A stretch of 64,000 bases of DNA from Acidimicrobiia bacterium (GTDB taxonomy: Bacteria; Actinomycetota; Acidimicrobiia; IMCC26256; PALSA-610), in NCBI GenBank assembly GCA_026002935.1, contig BPGH01000001.1, forward strand, positions 2,693,250 through 2,757,249, given 5' to 3'. Below, in pieces: positions 28,240 to 36,354 of this stretch. The position numbers and the translations under genes are program-made. Numbering within the stretch: position 1 is the stretch's first letter; each line of letters starts with the position of its first letter. The notes under the pieces are model-generated. The model searched no databases. It was given only the letters and a program-made list of their open reading frames with translations, and had not been told where the DNA came from.

Positions 28240-31200
28240 CCGCCGCCGGGTACCCGCCGCGCACCGTGCTCTTCCGCCTCGGGCGGATCGAGGTCCACAA
28301 GCCGCGCGGGCCGCGCCGGTACTTCGACGAGATCAGCGGCGGGGCGGCGCTCTTCCCCCTGCTCGTGCTGTTCGGGCTCAACGCGGTCGACGAGCTGGAC
28401 CGCACCGTCTTCGGCATCCTCGGGCCGGAGATCCGCGACCACTTCGGGCTGACCAACCAGGGCTACCTGTCGGTGATCGCCCTCACGCTGCTCGGCGGGC
28501 TGCTGCTCGAGATCCCACTGGCGTACTACGCGGACCGCCTGCCGCGGGCGCGCATCGCGGTGCTCGGCGCCGCGGTGTGGGCCGTCTTCGGCCTGATGAC
28601 GGGCCTCGCGACGTCCATCCTCATGCTCGTCATCGCCCGCTCCGGCGCCGGGATGGGCCGCGCGGTCGTCACCCCCACGCACAACTCCCTGCTGTCCGAC
28701 TACTACCCGATCGCGGTGCGCGCCGAGGTCTACGGCTTCCACCGCATCGCGAACGCGCTCGGCGCGTTCCTCGGCCCGTTGGTCGGCGGTCTCCTCGCCG
28801 AGTACTTCGGCTGGCGCGTGCCGTTCTTCGTGTTCGTCGTGCCGACGGTCGTGCTCGTGATCGTCGGGCTGCGCCTGCGCGAGCCGGGCCGGGGGCACTA
28901 CGAGCGGGCGGCCGCCGGGGCCGAGGAGGCGGTGGTCGCCACCGACGAGGCGCCGCCGTCGTGGGCGGAGTCGGTGCGGATCCTCTGGCAGGTCCGCACC
29001 CTGCGCCGCATCTGGTTCTCGCTGCCGTTCCTCGCGGCGTCGGTGATCGGGCTCGTCAGCCTCACGTCGCTGTACTACGAGGAGATCTTCGCGCTGTCCG
29101 AGGCCCAGCGCGGCTACGTCGCGGCGGTGGCCGAGCCCGCGCAGATCCTCGGGATCACGCTCGGCATCCCGCTGGCCTCGCGGCTCATGCTCCGGGATCC
29201 CGGCCTCGGCCTGCGCATGCTGTCGCTCGTCGCGATCGGCATCGCGGGCGCGTGGGTCGCGTACGCGCTCGCCCCGGCGATCGGCGTCGCGATCGCCGCG
29301 AACATCGTGATCTCCGGGCTCGCCGCGCTGCTCGCCCCCGGCATCTTCGCGTCGCTGTCGCTCGCGATCCCGCCGAAGGTGCGGTCGCTCGGCTTCTCGA
29401 TGGCCTCGCTGTTCGTGCTCCCCGGCCTGATCATCCTCTACATGGTCGGCGGCATCGCCGACCGGTGGGGCATCCGCCAGGGGATGCTCATCATGGTCCC
29501 CGTGTTCCTGGTCGGCGCGTGGATCCTGTCGTCCGCGTCGCTGTTCGTGCGCGCCGACATCAGCCGCGTCTGGACGTCGACCGCCGCGCAGGCGGAGGTG
29601 CGGTACCAGCGCAGCCAGGGGCTCGTGAAGCTGCTCCTCGTCCGCAACCTCGACGTCAGCTACGACAACGTCCAGGTGCTGTTCGGCGTGAACTTCGAGA
29701 TCGACGAGGGCGAGATCGTCGCCCTGCTCGGCACGAACGGCGCGGGCAAGTCGACCCTCCTCAAGGCCATCGCGGGCGTCGTCCCGGCCGACGGCGGCGC
29801 GATCGTCTTCGACGGCCGTGACGCCACCTACGCGCCGCCGTACGAGATCGCCGCGCGCGGCATCACGATGGTCCCCGGCGGCCAGGGGGTGTTCCCGTCG
29901 CTCACGGTCGCCGAGAACCTGCGCCTCGCCGGCTGGCTGATCACCGACCGGGCCGAGCGCGAGGCAGCGGTCGGGCGCGTGCTCGACCGGTTCCCCGTGC
30001 TGCGCTCGCGCCTGGGCGAGCCGGCCGCGAACCTGAGCGGCGGCCAGCAGCAGATGCTCACCCTCGGCATGTCGCTGCTCACGCGACCGCGGCTGCTGAT
30101 GATCGACGAGCTGTCGCTCGGCCTCGCGCCGAGCATCGTCGCCGAGCTGCTGGAGGCGGTGAAGGCCCTGCGGGAGCAGGGCACGACGGTCATCCTCGTC
30201 GAGCAGTCGGTGAACGTCGCGCTCACGGTCGCCGAGACCGCCTACTTCATGGAGAAGGGCGAGATCCGCTTCCACGGGCCGACGGCCGAGCTGCTCGGGC
30301 GACCCGACGTGCTGCGCTCGGTCTTCCTCGAGGGCGCGGCGTCGGTCGAGCCGAACGGCGCGCGGGCGGGACGCGTCGAGGTGCGGGAGGCGGAGCCCGC
30401 GGCGGCTCCGTCGGGCAACGGCGCGTCGGGCCACCCGCGCCTCGCGCTCGTGGACGTCACGAAGAACTTCGGCGGCATCGCGGCGCTGCGCGACGTCACG
30501 CTCGAGGTGCGTGCCGGCGAGGTGCTCGGTTTCCTCGGGCCCAACGGCGCCGGCAAGACGACCCTGTTCGACGTGATCTCGGGGTTCCTGGCCGCCGACC
30601 GCGGGGAGGTGCTCCTCGACGGGCGGCCGATCGGCGGGCTCGGCCCCGACGCGCGCGCGCGGCGAGGGCTCGGCCGCTCGTTCCAGGACGGCCGGCTGTT
30701 CCCCGCGCTCACCGTGGAGGAGAACATCGCGCTCGCGTGCGGCCACCACGTCGACGGCCGCGGCGGACGCGCCCGCGCGCTGCGGCTCCCGTCGCCCGCC
30801 ACCCGGCGCGCCGTGCGCGCCCGGGTCGACGAGCTGATCGAGCTCCTCGGGCTCGAGGCCTTCCGCGAGAAGTACGCGCGCGAGCTGTCGACCGGCAGCC
30901 GCCGGATCGTCGACCTGGCGTGCGTCCTCGCGCACGAGCCGCGCGTGCTGCTGCTCGACGAGCCGTCCTCGGGCATCGCCCAGAAGGAGGCCGAGGCGCT
31001 CGGGCCGCTGCTGCTGCGGATCCGCGCGATGACCGGCGCGAGCCTGCTCGTCATCGAGCACGACGTGCCGCTGCTCACCTCGATCGTCGACCGCATGGTC
31101 GCGCTCGACCTGGGCGAGGTCGTCCGCATCGGGACCGCCGAGGAGGTCGTGCACGATCCCCGGGTCGTGGCGTCGTACCTCGGGGATTCGGGCGCTGTCG

Positions 31201-31244
31201 TCGCGCGCAGTGGCCCGCGCGACACCGGGACACGGGACACCTGA
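28236..31244 (+). CDS. MFS transporter-LivF-LivG triple fusion protein
   Basis: One uninterrupted 1002-residue frame encodes three modules. Residues 1-465 are a major facilitator transporter with motif A-like YYADRLPRARI and about 12 membrane segments. Residues 466-700 are a LivF-type ATPase with Walker A LLGTNGAGKST, signature LSGGQQQML, Walker B LLMIDE and VEQ. After a Pro/Ala/Gly linker, residues 735-990 are a LivG-type ATPase with Walker A GPNGAGKTT, the variant signature LSTGSRR, Walker B LLLDEPSSG and IEHD. The upstream gene supplies both permeases, so this protein should power the importer and carry a secondary transporter with it. GTG/TGA overlap with livHM shows tight coupling. The MFS substrate is unknown. 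Confidence 0.9.
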   Translation: MTAAGYPPRTVLFRLGRIEVHKPRGPRRYFDEISGGAALFPLLVLFGLNAVDELDRTVFGILGPEIRDHFGLTNQGYLSVIALTLLGGLLLEIPLAYYADRLPRARIAVLGAAVWAVFGLMTGLATSILMLVIARSGAGMGRAVVTPTHNSLLSDYYPIAVRAEVYGFHRIANALGAFLGPLVGGLLAEYFGWRVPFFVFVVPTVVLVIVGLRLREPGRGHYERAAAGAEEAVVATDEAPPSWAESVRILWQVRTLRRIWFSLPFLAASVIGLVSLTSLYYEEIFALSEAQRGYVAAVAEPAQILGITLGIPLASRLMLRDPGLGLRMLSLVAIGIAGAWVAYALAPAIGVAIAANIVISGLAALLAPGIFASLSLAIPPKVRSLGFSMASLFVLPGLIILYMVGGIADRWGIRQGMLIMVPVFLVGAWILSSASLFVRADISRVWTSTAAQAEVRYQRSQGLVKLLLVRNLDVSYDNVQVLFGVNFEIDEGEIVALLGTNGAGKSTLLKAIAGVVPADGGAIVFDGRDATYAPPYEIAARGITMVPGGQGVFPSLTVAENLRLAGWLITDRAEREAAVGRVLDRFPVLRSRLGEPAANLSGGQQQMLTLGMSLLTRPRLLMIDELSLGLAPSIVAELLEAVKALREQGTTVILVEQSVNVALTVAETAYFMEKGEIRFHGPTAELLGRPDVLRSVFLEGAASVEPNGARAGRVEVREAEPAAAPSGNGASGHPRLALVDVTKNFGGIAALRDVTLEVRAGEVLGFLGPNGAGKTTLFDVISGFLAADRGEVLLDGRPIGGLGPDARARRGLGRSFQDGRLFPALTVEENIALACGHHVDGRGGRARALRLPSPATRRAVRARVDELIELLGLEAFREKYARELSTGSRRIVDLACVLAHEPRVLLLDEPSSGIAQKEAEALGPLLLRIRAMTGASLLVIEHDVPLLTSIVDRMVALDLGEVVRIGTAEEVVHDPRVVASYLGDSGAVVARSGPRDTGTRDT

Positions 31245-31258
31245 CACGGGACACCTGA
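31230..31258 (+). repeat. Two tandem 14-base units straddling the fusion gene's stop
   Basis: ACACGGGACACCTGA occurs at 31230-31244 and again at 31244-31258. The first copy encodes the last residues and stop codon of the fusion protein; the second lies in the short gap before the binding-protein gene. A related GACACCGGGAC precedes them. Confidence 0.7.
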
Positions 31259-31273
31259 GACGGGGGGACTGAC

Positions 31274-32977
31274 ATGAGGGCAGCGACGGGTCGAGGCCGG
31301 GCGCGCGGCGCCGCGGTGCGCGCGCTGGCGATCCTGGCCGTCGCCGCGTTCGCGGCGAGCGGCTGCACCGCGGGCGGCGACGACGAGGACGGTGGGCAGC
31401 CCGCGCCCGGCGACGGCGGCGAGGGCGGCGAGCTGCCGCTGATCTACCAGGAGGCCGTCGAGCAGGGCGTCGAGGACGAGATCGACTGGGGCGACACCTG
31501 CGACACCGAGCGCGGCCGCCTGAAGGTCCCGATCGTCGGCGCGGCGCCGTGCATCGAGCCGTGGGAGGAGGGCGCCGACAACGGCGGTGCGACCGCGCAG
31601 GGCGTGACCGCCGACGAGATCGTGATCGCGCTCTACAAGGGCCAGCCCGACCCGCTCCAGAGCGCGATCGTCGAGGGCGCGGGCGCCGACACCGACCCCG
31701 AGCTCGTCCACCAGACGGCGATCGACTACCTGCGGATGTTCGAGGACCTCTACGAGACCTACGGGCGCAAGCTCCGGATCGAGACGATCGAGGCCACGGG
31801 CGGGCCGGCCGACTCCACCGCCGCGGTCGCCGACGCCCAGAAGGTGATCGACCTGAAGCCGTTCGCCGCGATCGGCGGGCCCGGCCAGACGCCCGCGTAC
31901 TGGCAGGCGGTCGTCGACGCCGGGATCCTGTGCGTCGGGGGCTGCTCGGTCGCCGAGCCGTGGGACGCCGTCGAGGACGCCGCCCCCTACCTCTGGCCGA
32001 CCGCCCACGCGCCCGAGCAGGCCGACGCGCACCTCGTCGAGCTGATCGGCAAGCAGCTCGCCGGCGAGCCCGTGTCGTTCGCCGGCGACGAGTCGCTCAA
32101 CGGCCAGGAGCGCGTGTTCGGCTGGGTGCAGGCCGAGACCGAGGCCGGCGAGTACGCCGAACGCGTCGAGGCGGCCACGGCCCGCCTCGAGGAGGAGTAC
32201 GGCGTGGAGTTCGCGACCACGACCAGCTACATCTACGACCCCGCGAACGCCGCCCAGATCGCGACGACGACCGTGCAGCGCCTCAAGCAGGCGGGCGTGA
32301 CGACCGTCGTCCTGTCGACCGACCCGCTCATCCCGGCCGACATCTCGAAGGAGGCGACGAAGCAGGGCTACTTCCCCGAGTGGGTGCTCGGGCCGAGCGT
32401 GCTCATGGACACGACGATCTTCGGGCGCCGCATGGACCAGGAGCAGTGGTCGCACATGATCGGCATCTCGCTGCCGGCCGCCCGTGGCGAGCGCGAGATC
32501 GGCGACTCGTACCGCGTCTACGAGTGGTACTACGGCAAGGAGCCGCCGGTGAACAGCCAGGCGGTGATCATCCCCGGCCCCGCGCAGCTGATGCTCGGCA
32601 TCCACCTCGCCGGGCCGAACCTGACCCCCGAGACGTTCCGCGACGGGCTGTTCCGGTACCCGCCGAACGAGCCCGGCCTCACGTACACCTACGTGTCGTG
32701 GGGCGAGGACCTGTGGGACCGCACCGACTACAACGCCGCCGACGACGCCGGGGCGCTGTGGTGGGACCCGCAGGCCGAGGGCGAGGACGAGGCGGGCAAC
32801 CCCGGGGTGGGGATGCTCCGCTACGTGAACGGCGGGGAGCGGTACCTGCCCGGCGAGTGGCCCGAGGAGCCGCTGCCGTTCTTCGAGGTGGAGGGCTCGG
32901 TCACCGTCTACGACGAGCGTCCCGACGCCGCGCCCGACTACCCGGCCTGGCCCGGCTCCCCCGCCGCGTCCGGCTGA
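31274..32977 (+). CDS. ABC transporter substrate-binding lipoprotein (LivJ-like, periplasmic binding fold I)
   Basis: The 567-residue precursor has an Arg-rich signal peptide ending in the lipobox FAASGCTAGG (Cys near residue 32), then an acidic Gly/Asp linker. The body shows the leucine-binding fold: VTADEIVIALYKG, AAVADAQKVIDLKPFAAIGG, and a hinge-like second lobe with TTTVQRLKQAGVTTVVLSTD. It is about 170 residues longer than typical LivJ, with an extended N-terminal part and a C-terminal tail. As the last gene of the operon, it should deliver substrate to the LivHM fusion. RBS: GGGGGG, eight bases before the ATG. Confidence 0.87.
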   Translation: MRAATGRGRARGAAVRALAILAVAAFAASGCTAGGDDEDGGQPAPGDGGEGGELPLIYQEAVEQGVEDEIDWGDTCDTERGRLKVPIVGAAPCIEPWEEGADNGGATAQGVTADEIVIALYKGQPDPLQSAIVEGAGADTDPELVHQTAIDYLRMFEDLYETYGRKLRIETIEATGGPADSTAAVADAQKVIDLKPFAAIGGPGQTPAYWQAVVDAGILCVGGCSVAEPWDAVEDAAPYLWPTAHAPEQADAHLVELIGKQLAGEPVSFAGDESLNGQERVFGWVQAETEAGEYAERVEAATARLEEEYGVEFATTTSYIYDPANAAQIATTTVQRLKQAGVTTVVLSTDPLIPADISKEATKQGYFPEWVLGPSVLMDTTIFGRRMDQEQWSHMIGISLPAARGEREIGDSYRVYEWYYGKEPPVNSQAVIIPGPAQLMLGIHLAGPNLTPETFRDGLFRYPPNEPGLTYTYVSWGEDLWDRTDYNAADDAGALWWDPQAEGEDEAGNPGVGMLRYVNGGERYLPGEWPEEPLPFFEVEGSVTVYDERPDAAPDYPAWPGSPAASG

Positions 32978-33030
32978 CCCGCCGCCCGGGCGACCCGCCG
33001 TCCGGCCGGCCCGGCGTCCGGCCGGCCCGT

Positions 33031-33147
33031 CCGTGGTCACTGCGGACGCGACATCTCGCGTTGACGGTGACCACGGGCGCAACAGCGCAGGGCCGAACGG
33101 GCCGTGGTCACCGCGGACGCGACATCTCGCGTTCACGGTGACCACGG
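33031..33147. repeat. Two tandem copies of a 46-base hairpin (REP-like) repeat
   Basis: Copies at 33031-33076 and 33102-33147 differ at only two positions. Each has outer arms CCGTGGTCAC and GTGACCACGG, which pair, and an inner ACGCGA-CATC-TCGCGT hairpin. The spacer is 25 bases. They sit between the convergent ends of the binding-protein and acyltransferase genes, so they may also terminate transcription. A 15-base duplication (CGTCCGGCCGGCCCG) lies just before them. Apart from these repeats, nothing else is visible in 32978-33254. Confidence 0.85.
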
Positions 33148-33254
33148 CGGCGAGTCGCGGCCGCAGCGCGGGGCGTCACGGCGACGACTCGCGGCCGCGC
33201 CCCGGACGACCACGCGCCGACGCGCGGGGCCGGGCCGGAGCGGCCGCCGGGCGG

Positions 33255-33893
33255 TCAGGCGTCCGCGCTCGTCCAGCCCGCGCCGGGCACGTGGCGGCGC
33301 ACGACGCGCGCGGGCACGCCCGCGACGACCGAGAAGTCGGGCACCTCGAGGCCGGCGACGACCGCGCCGGCGGCGACGACGACGTGGCGGCCGAGCCGGG
33401 TCCCGGGCAGGATCACCGCGCCGTGCCCGAGCCACGAGTCGGAGCCGATCACGACCGGTTCGTTCTTCCACATCTGGGTGCCGATCGGCAGGTCGAGGTC
33501 CTCGTAGCCGTGGTTCTGGTCGGTGACGTAGACGTAGTGCCCCGTCCACACGTCGTCGCCGATCTCGATCCGCTCGTGGCCGACGATCCCGATCCCCTTG
33601 CCGAGCATGCAGCGGTCGCCGATCGTGATGACCGGGTCGCCGCGCCAGCCCGCCTGCGACGGCATCCCGGCGGAGATGCTCGCGAGCGGCCCGATCGTGG
33701 AGTGCTCGCCGATCGCGATGCGGCCCTCGCCGAAGATCACGGTCTGCGGGAAGGCGATGAGGCTCCCCTCCCCGAAGGAGTGGAACGACCGCGCCCTGCG
33801 GTGGCGCGGGCCGATCGCGCCGTAACGCTGGACGCGCGTCCACAGCGCGTGGATCGCGTCGCCGACGAGGCGCCCCATCTCGTCCCGGAGCAT
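33255..33893 (-). CDS. Left-handed beta-helix (hexapeptide) acyltransferase
   Basis: The 212-residue protein carries hexapeptide turns from about residue 60 onward (VIFGEGRIAIGEHSTIGP, VITIGDRCMLGKGIGI, IEIGDDVWTGHYVYV, VVIGSDSWLGHGAVIL, VVVAAGAVVAGL) and ends with VVAGVPARVVR, the typical closing turn of NodL/LacA-like O-acetyltransferases. The catalytic His is probably in TDQNHGYEDL. It would acetylate a sugar or antibiotic-like hydroxyl. TACCCT (33905-33900, minus strand) is six bases before the ATG, a leaderless start back-to-back with the next gene's promoter. Confidence 0.87.
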   Translation of the reverse strand: MLRDEMGRLVGDAIHALWTRVQRYGAIGPRHRRARSFHSFGEGSLIAFPQTVIFGEGRIAIGEHSTIGPLASISAGMPSQAGWRGDPVITIGDRCMLGKGIGIVGHERIEIGDDVWTGHYVYVTDQNHGYEDLDLPIGTQMWKNEPVVIGSDSWLGHGAVILPGTRLGRHVVVAAGAVVAGLEVPDFSVVAGVPARVVRRHVPGAGWTSADA

Positions 33894-33899
33894 CGGCGC

Positions 33900-33917
33900 A
33901 GGGTAGCGGGCTAGGTT
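33900..33917. promoter_or_regulatory. Back-to-back leaderless -10 elements
   Basis: On the minus strand TACCCT (33905-33900) lies six bases from the acyltransferase ATG. On the plus strand TAGGTT (33912-33917) lies six bases from the GTG at 33924. Only 30 bases separate the two start codons. Confidence 0.6.
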
Positions 33918-33923
33918 CCCGGC

Positions 33924-34967
33924 GTGAGCAGCGCGGCGCTCCCGGTCCGCATCGGCGTCCTGTACGACTTCCCGCAGGGGGACGACCTGTTCGAGCACGC
34001 GCTGCGGCTCGGGCTCGACACGGTGGTGCGGTCGGACCGCGTCGACCGCGGGTTCGAGCTGCTGCACCGGGAGGTGCGCGGCCTGCCCGCGGGCAGCGAG
34101 CACGCGGTCGTGACCGGGTTCCACGAGCTCGCCGACGACGGCGCGGTCGTGGTCGTCGGCCCCTCGATCTCCGACAACGCCCTCGTGGCCGCGCCGCTGG
34201 CGGACGCCCACCGCCTGCCGACCGTCAACTACTCGGGCGGTGAACGCACCCGCTCGGCGTGGATGTTCCACTACCAGGTCGGGTCGCTGGAAGAGGAGCC
34301 GCCGCTGCTCGTGCGGCGCATGACCGACCGGGGCCTGGGGCGTGCGGCCGTCGTGTACGACCGCTCGCCGGTCGGCCGCGGCTACCTCGACGCGTTCGAG
34401 GCCGCCCGGGTGCGCGCCGGCCTCGAGGTCGTCGCGTCGGTCGCCGTCCCCCCGCTGGTGGAGGACGCGGAACCGCTGCTGCACACGCTGCGCGCCGCCG
34501 AGCCCGACGTGCTCGTCTACCTCGGTCTCGGCGTCGCGTCACGCGCGGTCGCGCTGGCGCGCGGCCGTCTCGGCTGGGACGTCCCGGTGCTCGCGAACTC
34601 GGCGCTGATGTTCGGCTACGCACGTCCCGACTGGCGCGACGGCTACGCGGGCTGGGAGTACGTCGACACGGTCGCCGACGACAACCGGGTCCGCGCCGCG
34701 CTGCGGGAGCGCTCGGCGCGCGCGGCGGGCGGGCCGATCGGCTGTGCCGCGTACGACATCGGGCGGCTCGTCGGCGAGGCGGTGGCACGTGCGGACCACC
34801 TCACGCGCACCGGCGTCGCCGAGGGGCTGCGGCGCGTGAAGGGCCTGCCGGCGGCGAGCGGCCACGACGGCACCACGATGGGGTTCGGCGTCTACGACCA
34901 CGGCGCCCTGAAGGGCCCGTTCCTGGTCCTGCGCGCGTGGCGCGACGGCCGCACCGTGCAGGTCTGA
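33924..34967 (+). CDS. Substrate-binding-protein fold (LivJ-like) without signal peptide
   Basis: The 347-residue protein has the type I periplasmic-binding fold: RIGVLYDFPQGDD, ADDGAVVVVGPSISDNALVA, LPTVNYSGGERTRSAWMFH, and a second lobe with GRAAVVYDRSPVGRGYLDAF. No signal peptide or lipobox precedes it; the fold starts within ten residues of the GTG, which is fixed by the TAGGTT -10 six bases upstream. It may therefore act in the cytoplasm as a ligand sensor, or be an orphan. No permease genes adjoin it. Confidence 0.78.
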   Translation: MSSAALPVRIGVLYDFPQGDDLFEHALRLGLDTVVRSDRVDRGFELLHREVRGLPAGSEHAVVTGFHELADDGAVVVVGPSISDNALVAAPLADAHRLPTVNYSGGERTRSAWMFHYQVGSLEEEPPLLVRRMTDRGLGRAAVVYDRSPVGRGYLDAFEAARVRAGLEVVASVAVPPLVEDAEPLLHTLRAAEPDVLVYLGLGVASRAVALARGRLGWDVPVLANSALMFGYARPDWRDGYAGWEYVDTVADDNRVRAALRERSARAAGGPIGCAAYDIGRLVGEAVARADHLTRTGVAEGLRRVKGLPAASGHDGTTMGFGVYDHGALKGPFLVLRAWRDGRTVQV

Positions 34968-35075
34968 CCGGCCCCGGCCGGCGCGCCGCGCCGTCGGCTC
35001 CCACGCCTCGCAGCGCGTGGTGATCGGACCGGGCCCGGCCGGCCCGGCGCGCCGCCGGATCGCCCGGCCGGTGAC

Positions 35076-35097
35076 TGTCACACCCCCCTGCCAGGCT
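35076..35097 (+). promoter_or_regulatory. Possible DNA-damage-type (RecA-NDp/PafBC-like) promoter
   Basis: TGTCA (35076-35080), an 11-base C-rich gap, then CAGGCT (35092-35097) resembles the spaced TGTCA-N11-TAGnnT layout I know from the mycobacterial LexA-independent damage promoter, with C instead of the first T of the -10. It lies 75 bases before the small zinc-ribbon-like gene. The match is weak to moderate. Confidence 0.3.
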
Positions 35098-35171
35098 CTC
35101 GACGCCGCCGCCTCCCGGGGCGCTCCGGGTGGCGAAGCGGGAGCACGGCACCGACCCGATCGGGGGACGCG

Positions 35172-35345
35172 ATGACGGAGGAGACGACGCTCGTGCGGTT
35201 CGAGCCCTGTTGCGGGTTCCGGCCCGAGACGCCGGGCGCGGCCGTGTGCGCCGAGTGCGGATGGCTCGCGGACGACCACCCGCCGGCCGTGGGCGCGCCC
35301 GTCGCGGCGGGCCGCGCCGCGCGGCACGGGCGCCGGGCCTCGTGA
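35172..35345 (+). CDS. 57-residue Cys-rich (zinc-ribbon-like) small protein
   Basis: An ATG at 35172, seven bases after GGGGGA, opens a 57-codon frame. Its product has FEPCCGF near residue 13 and CAECGWLADDH near residue 26, two Cys pairs spaced like a small zinc ribbon (CC-x11-CxxC), then an Arg/Ala-rich basic tail. It is likely a metal-binding, possibly nucleic-acid-binding protein; family unknown. It lies upstream of, and convergent with, the Ku gene. Confidence 0.6.
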   Translation: MTEETTLVRFEPCCGFRPETPGAAVCAECGWLADDHPPAVGAPVAAGRAARHGRRAS

Positions 35346-35389
35346 ACCGGCCCCCCGGGGCCCGGACGGCACGGCCGCCGGGCGTCGCC

Positions 35390-35418
35390 GCTGCGGCACC
35401 GGGGCCCGGCGCCGCAGC
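35390..35418. terminator. Hairpin between the small Cys-rich gene and ku
   Basis: GCTGCGGC and GCCGCAGC form an eight-base stem with a 13-base GC loop, located between the convergent stops at 35345 and 35428. Confidence 0.45.
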
Positions 35419-35427
35419 GCGGGGGCG

Positions 35428-36354
35428 TCAGGCGCTGCGCCGCTTGGCGGGGGCCTTCTTCGCGGCCTTCTTCGCGGGCTTCGGCGCGCGGGGGGCGGCG
35501 GTACCCGCCGCCGCATCTCCGTCGTCGGCCGGCGGCGCGCCCGCGCCGGCCGCGCTGGGGTGCCGTTCCCTCGCCGTCGCCGCCCTCTCGAGCGAGGCCT
35601 CCAGCGCGGCGACGAGGTCGAGCACCTTCGCGGGCTCCTCGGGCGCGGCCGGCGTGACGATCTCCTCGCCCGCCGCCTTGCGCTCGATCAGGTCGAGGAG
35701 CTGCTCACGGAACTCGTCGTGGTACTTCTCGGGCTCGAACGTCTCGGCCGCGAGCGACTCCACGAGCTGCTTCGCCATCGCCCGTTCGCGCTCGGTCAGC
35801 TCGACGTCCCCGTCCGGCGCGGGGACGAGGTCCTCGCGCGGCAGCACCTCGTCCGCGTAGCGCATGGTCTCGATGCACAGCACGCCGTCGACCGGGCGAA
35901 TCGCGACGAGCCGCTCCTTGGCGCGCAGCACGATCCGGCCGATCGCCACCTTGTTCAGCTCGGTCATCGCGTCGACGAGCAGCTTGTACGGCTTCACCCC
36001 GCGCGGATCGGGCGCGAGGTAGTAGGGCTGCTCGAAGTACAGGGGGTCGATGTCGTCGAGGTCGACGAACTCCTCGATCTCGATCGTGTGGGAGCCCTTC
36101 GGCCGCAGCGCCTCGATCTCGCCGGGCTCGACGACCACGTAGCGGCCCTTCGAGATCTCGTAGCCGCGCTGGATGCGCTCGGCGGGCACCTCCTCGCCCG
36201 ATTCCGACGAGACCTTCTTGTACCGGATGCGCGCCCCGGTGCCCTCCTCGAGCTGGTTGAAGTGCACGTCCTTCGAACGCGTCGCGGTGACAAGGCGGAC
36301 GGGGACCTGCACGAGCCCGAAGCTGATCGCCCCGGTCCAGATGGCGCTGGGCAT
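35428..36354 (-). CDS. ku: Ku protein, bacterial non-homologous end joining
   Basis: The 308-residue protein begins AIWTGAISFGLVQVPVRLV, the bacterial Ku start, and contains the ring-forming core (HFNQLEEGTGARIRYKKV, YEISKGRYVVVEPGEIEAL, FVDLDDIDPLYFEQPYYL) and a minimal C-terminal domain with KYHDEFREQLLDLIERK. It ends in a Lys/Ala/Pro-rich tail (KKAAKKAPAKRR), as in actinobacterial Ku that threads along DNA. It binds broken ends as a homodimer and recruits LigD. The LigD polymerase gene is divergent with only 15 bases between starts. Confidence 0.96.
   Translation of the reverse strand: MPSAIWTGAISFGLVQVPVRLVTATRSKDVHFNQLEEGTGARIRYKKVSSESGEEVPAERIQRGYEISKGRYVVVEPGEIEALRPKGSHTIEIEEFVDLDDIDPLYFEQPYYLAPDPRGVKPYKLLVDAMTELNKVAIGRIVLRAKERLVAIRPVDGVLCIETMRYADEVLPREDLVPAPDGDVELTERERAMAKQLVESLAAETFEPEKYHDEFREQLLDLIERKAAGEEIVTPAAPEEPAKVLDLVAALEASLERAATARERHPSAAGAGAPPADDGDAAAGTAAPRAPKPAKKAAKKAPAKRRSA

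Noticed and set aside
27951-31247. 1098-residue minus-strand open frame opposite the transporter genes
   Set aside because: It is a shadow of the fusion gene: rich in Arg/His/Asp/Gly, without domains, and produced by high GC at third codon positions.
33031-33147. CRISPR array
   Set aside because: Only two repeat units with a 25-base spacer, nested palindromes and no cas genes nearby.
33033-33914. Plus-strand frames beginning in the 46-base repeats
   Set aside because: The predicted starts read the palindrome itself and continue antisense to the acyltransferase; typical spurious ORFs.
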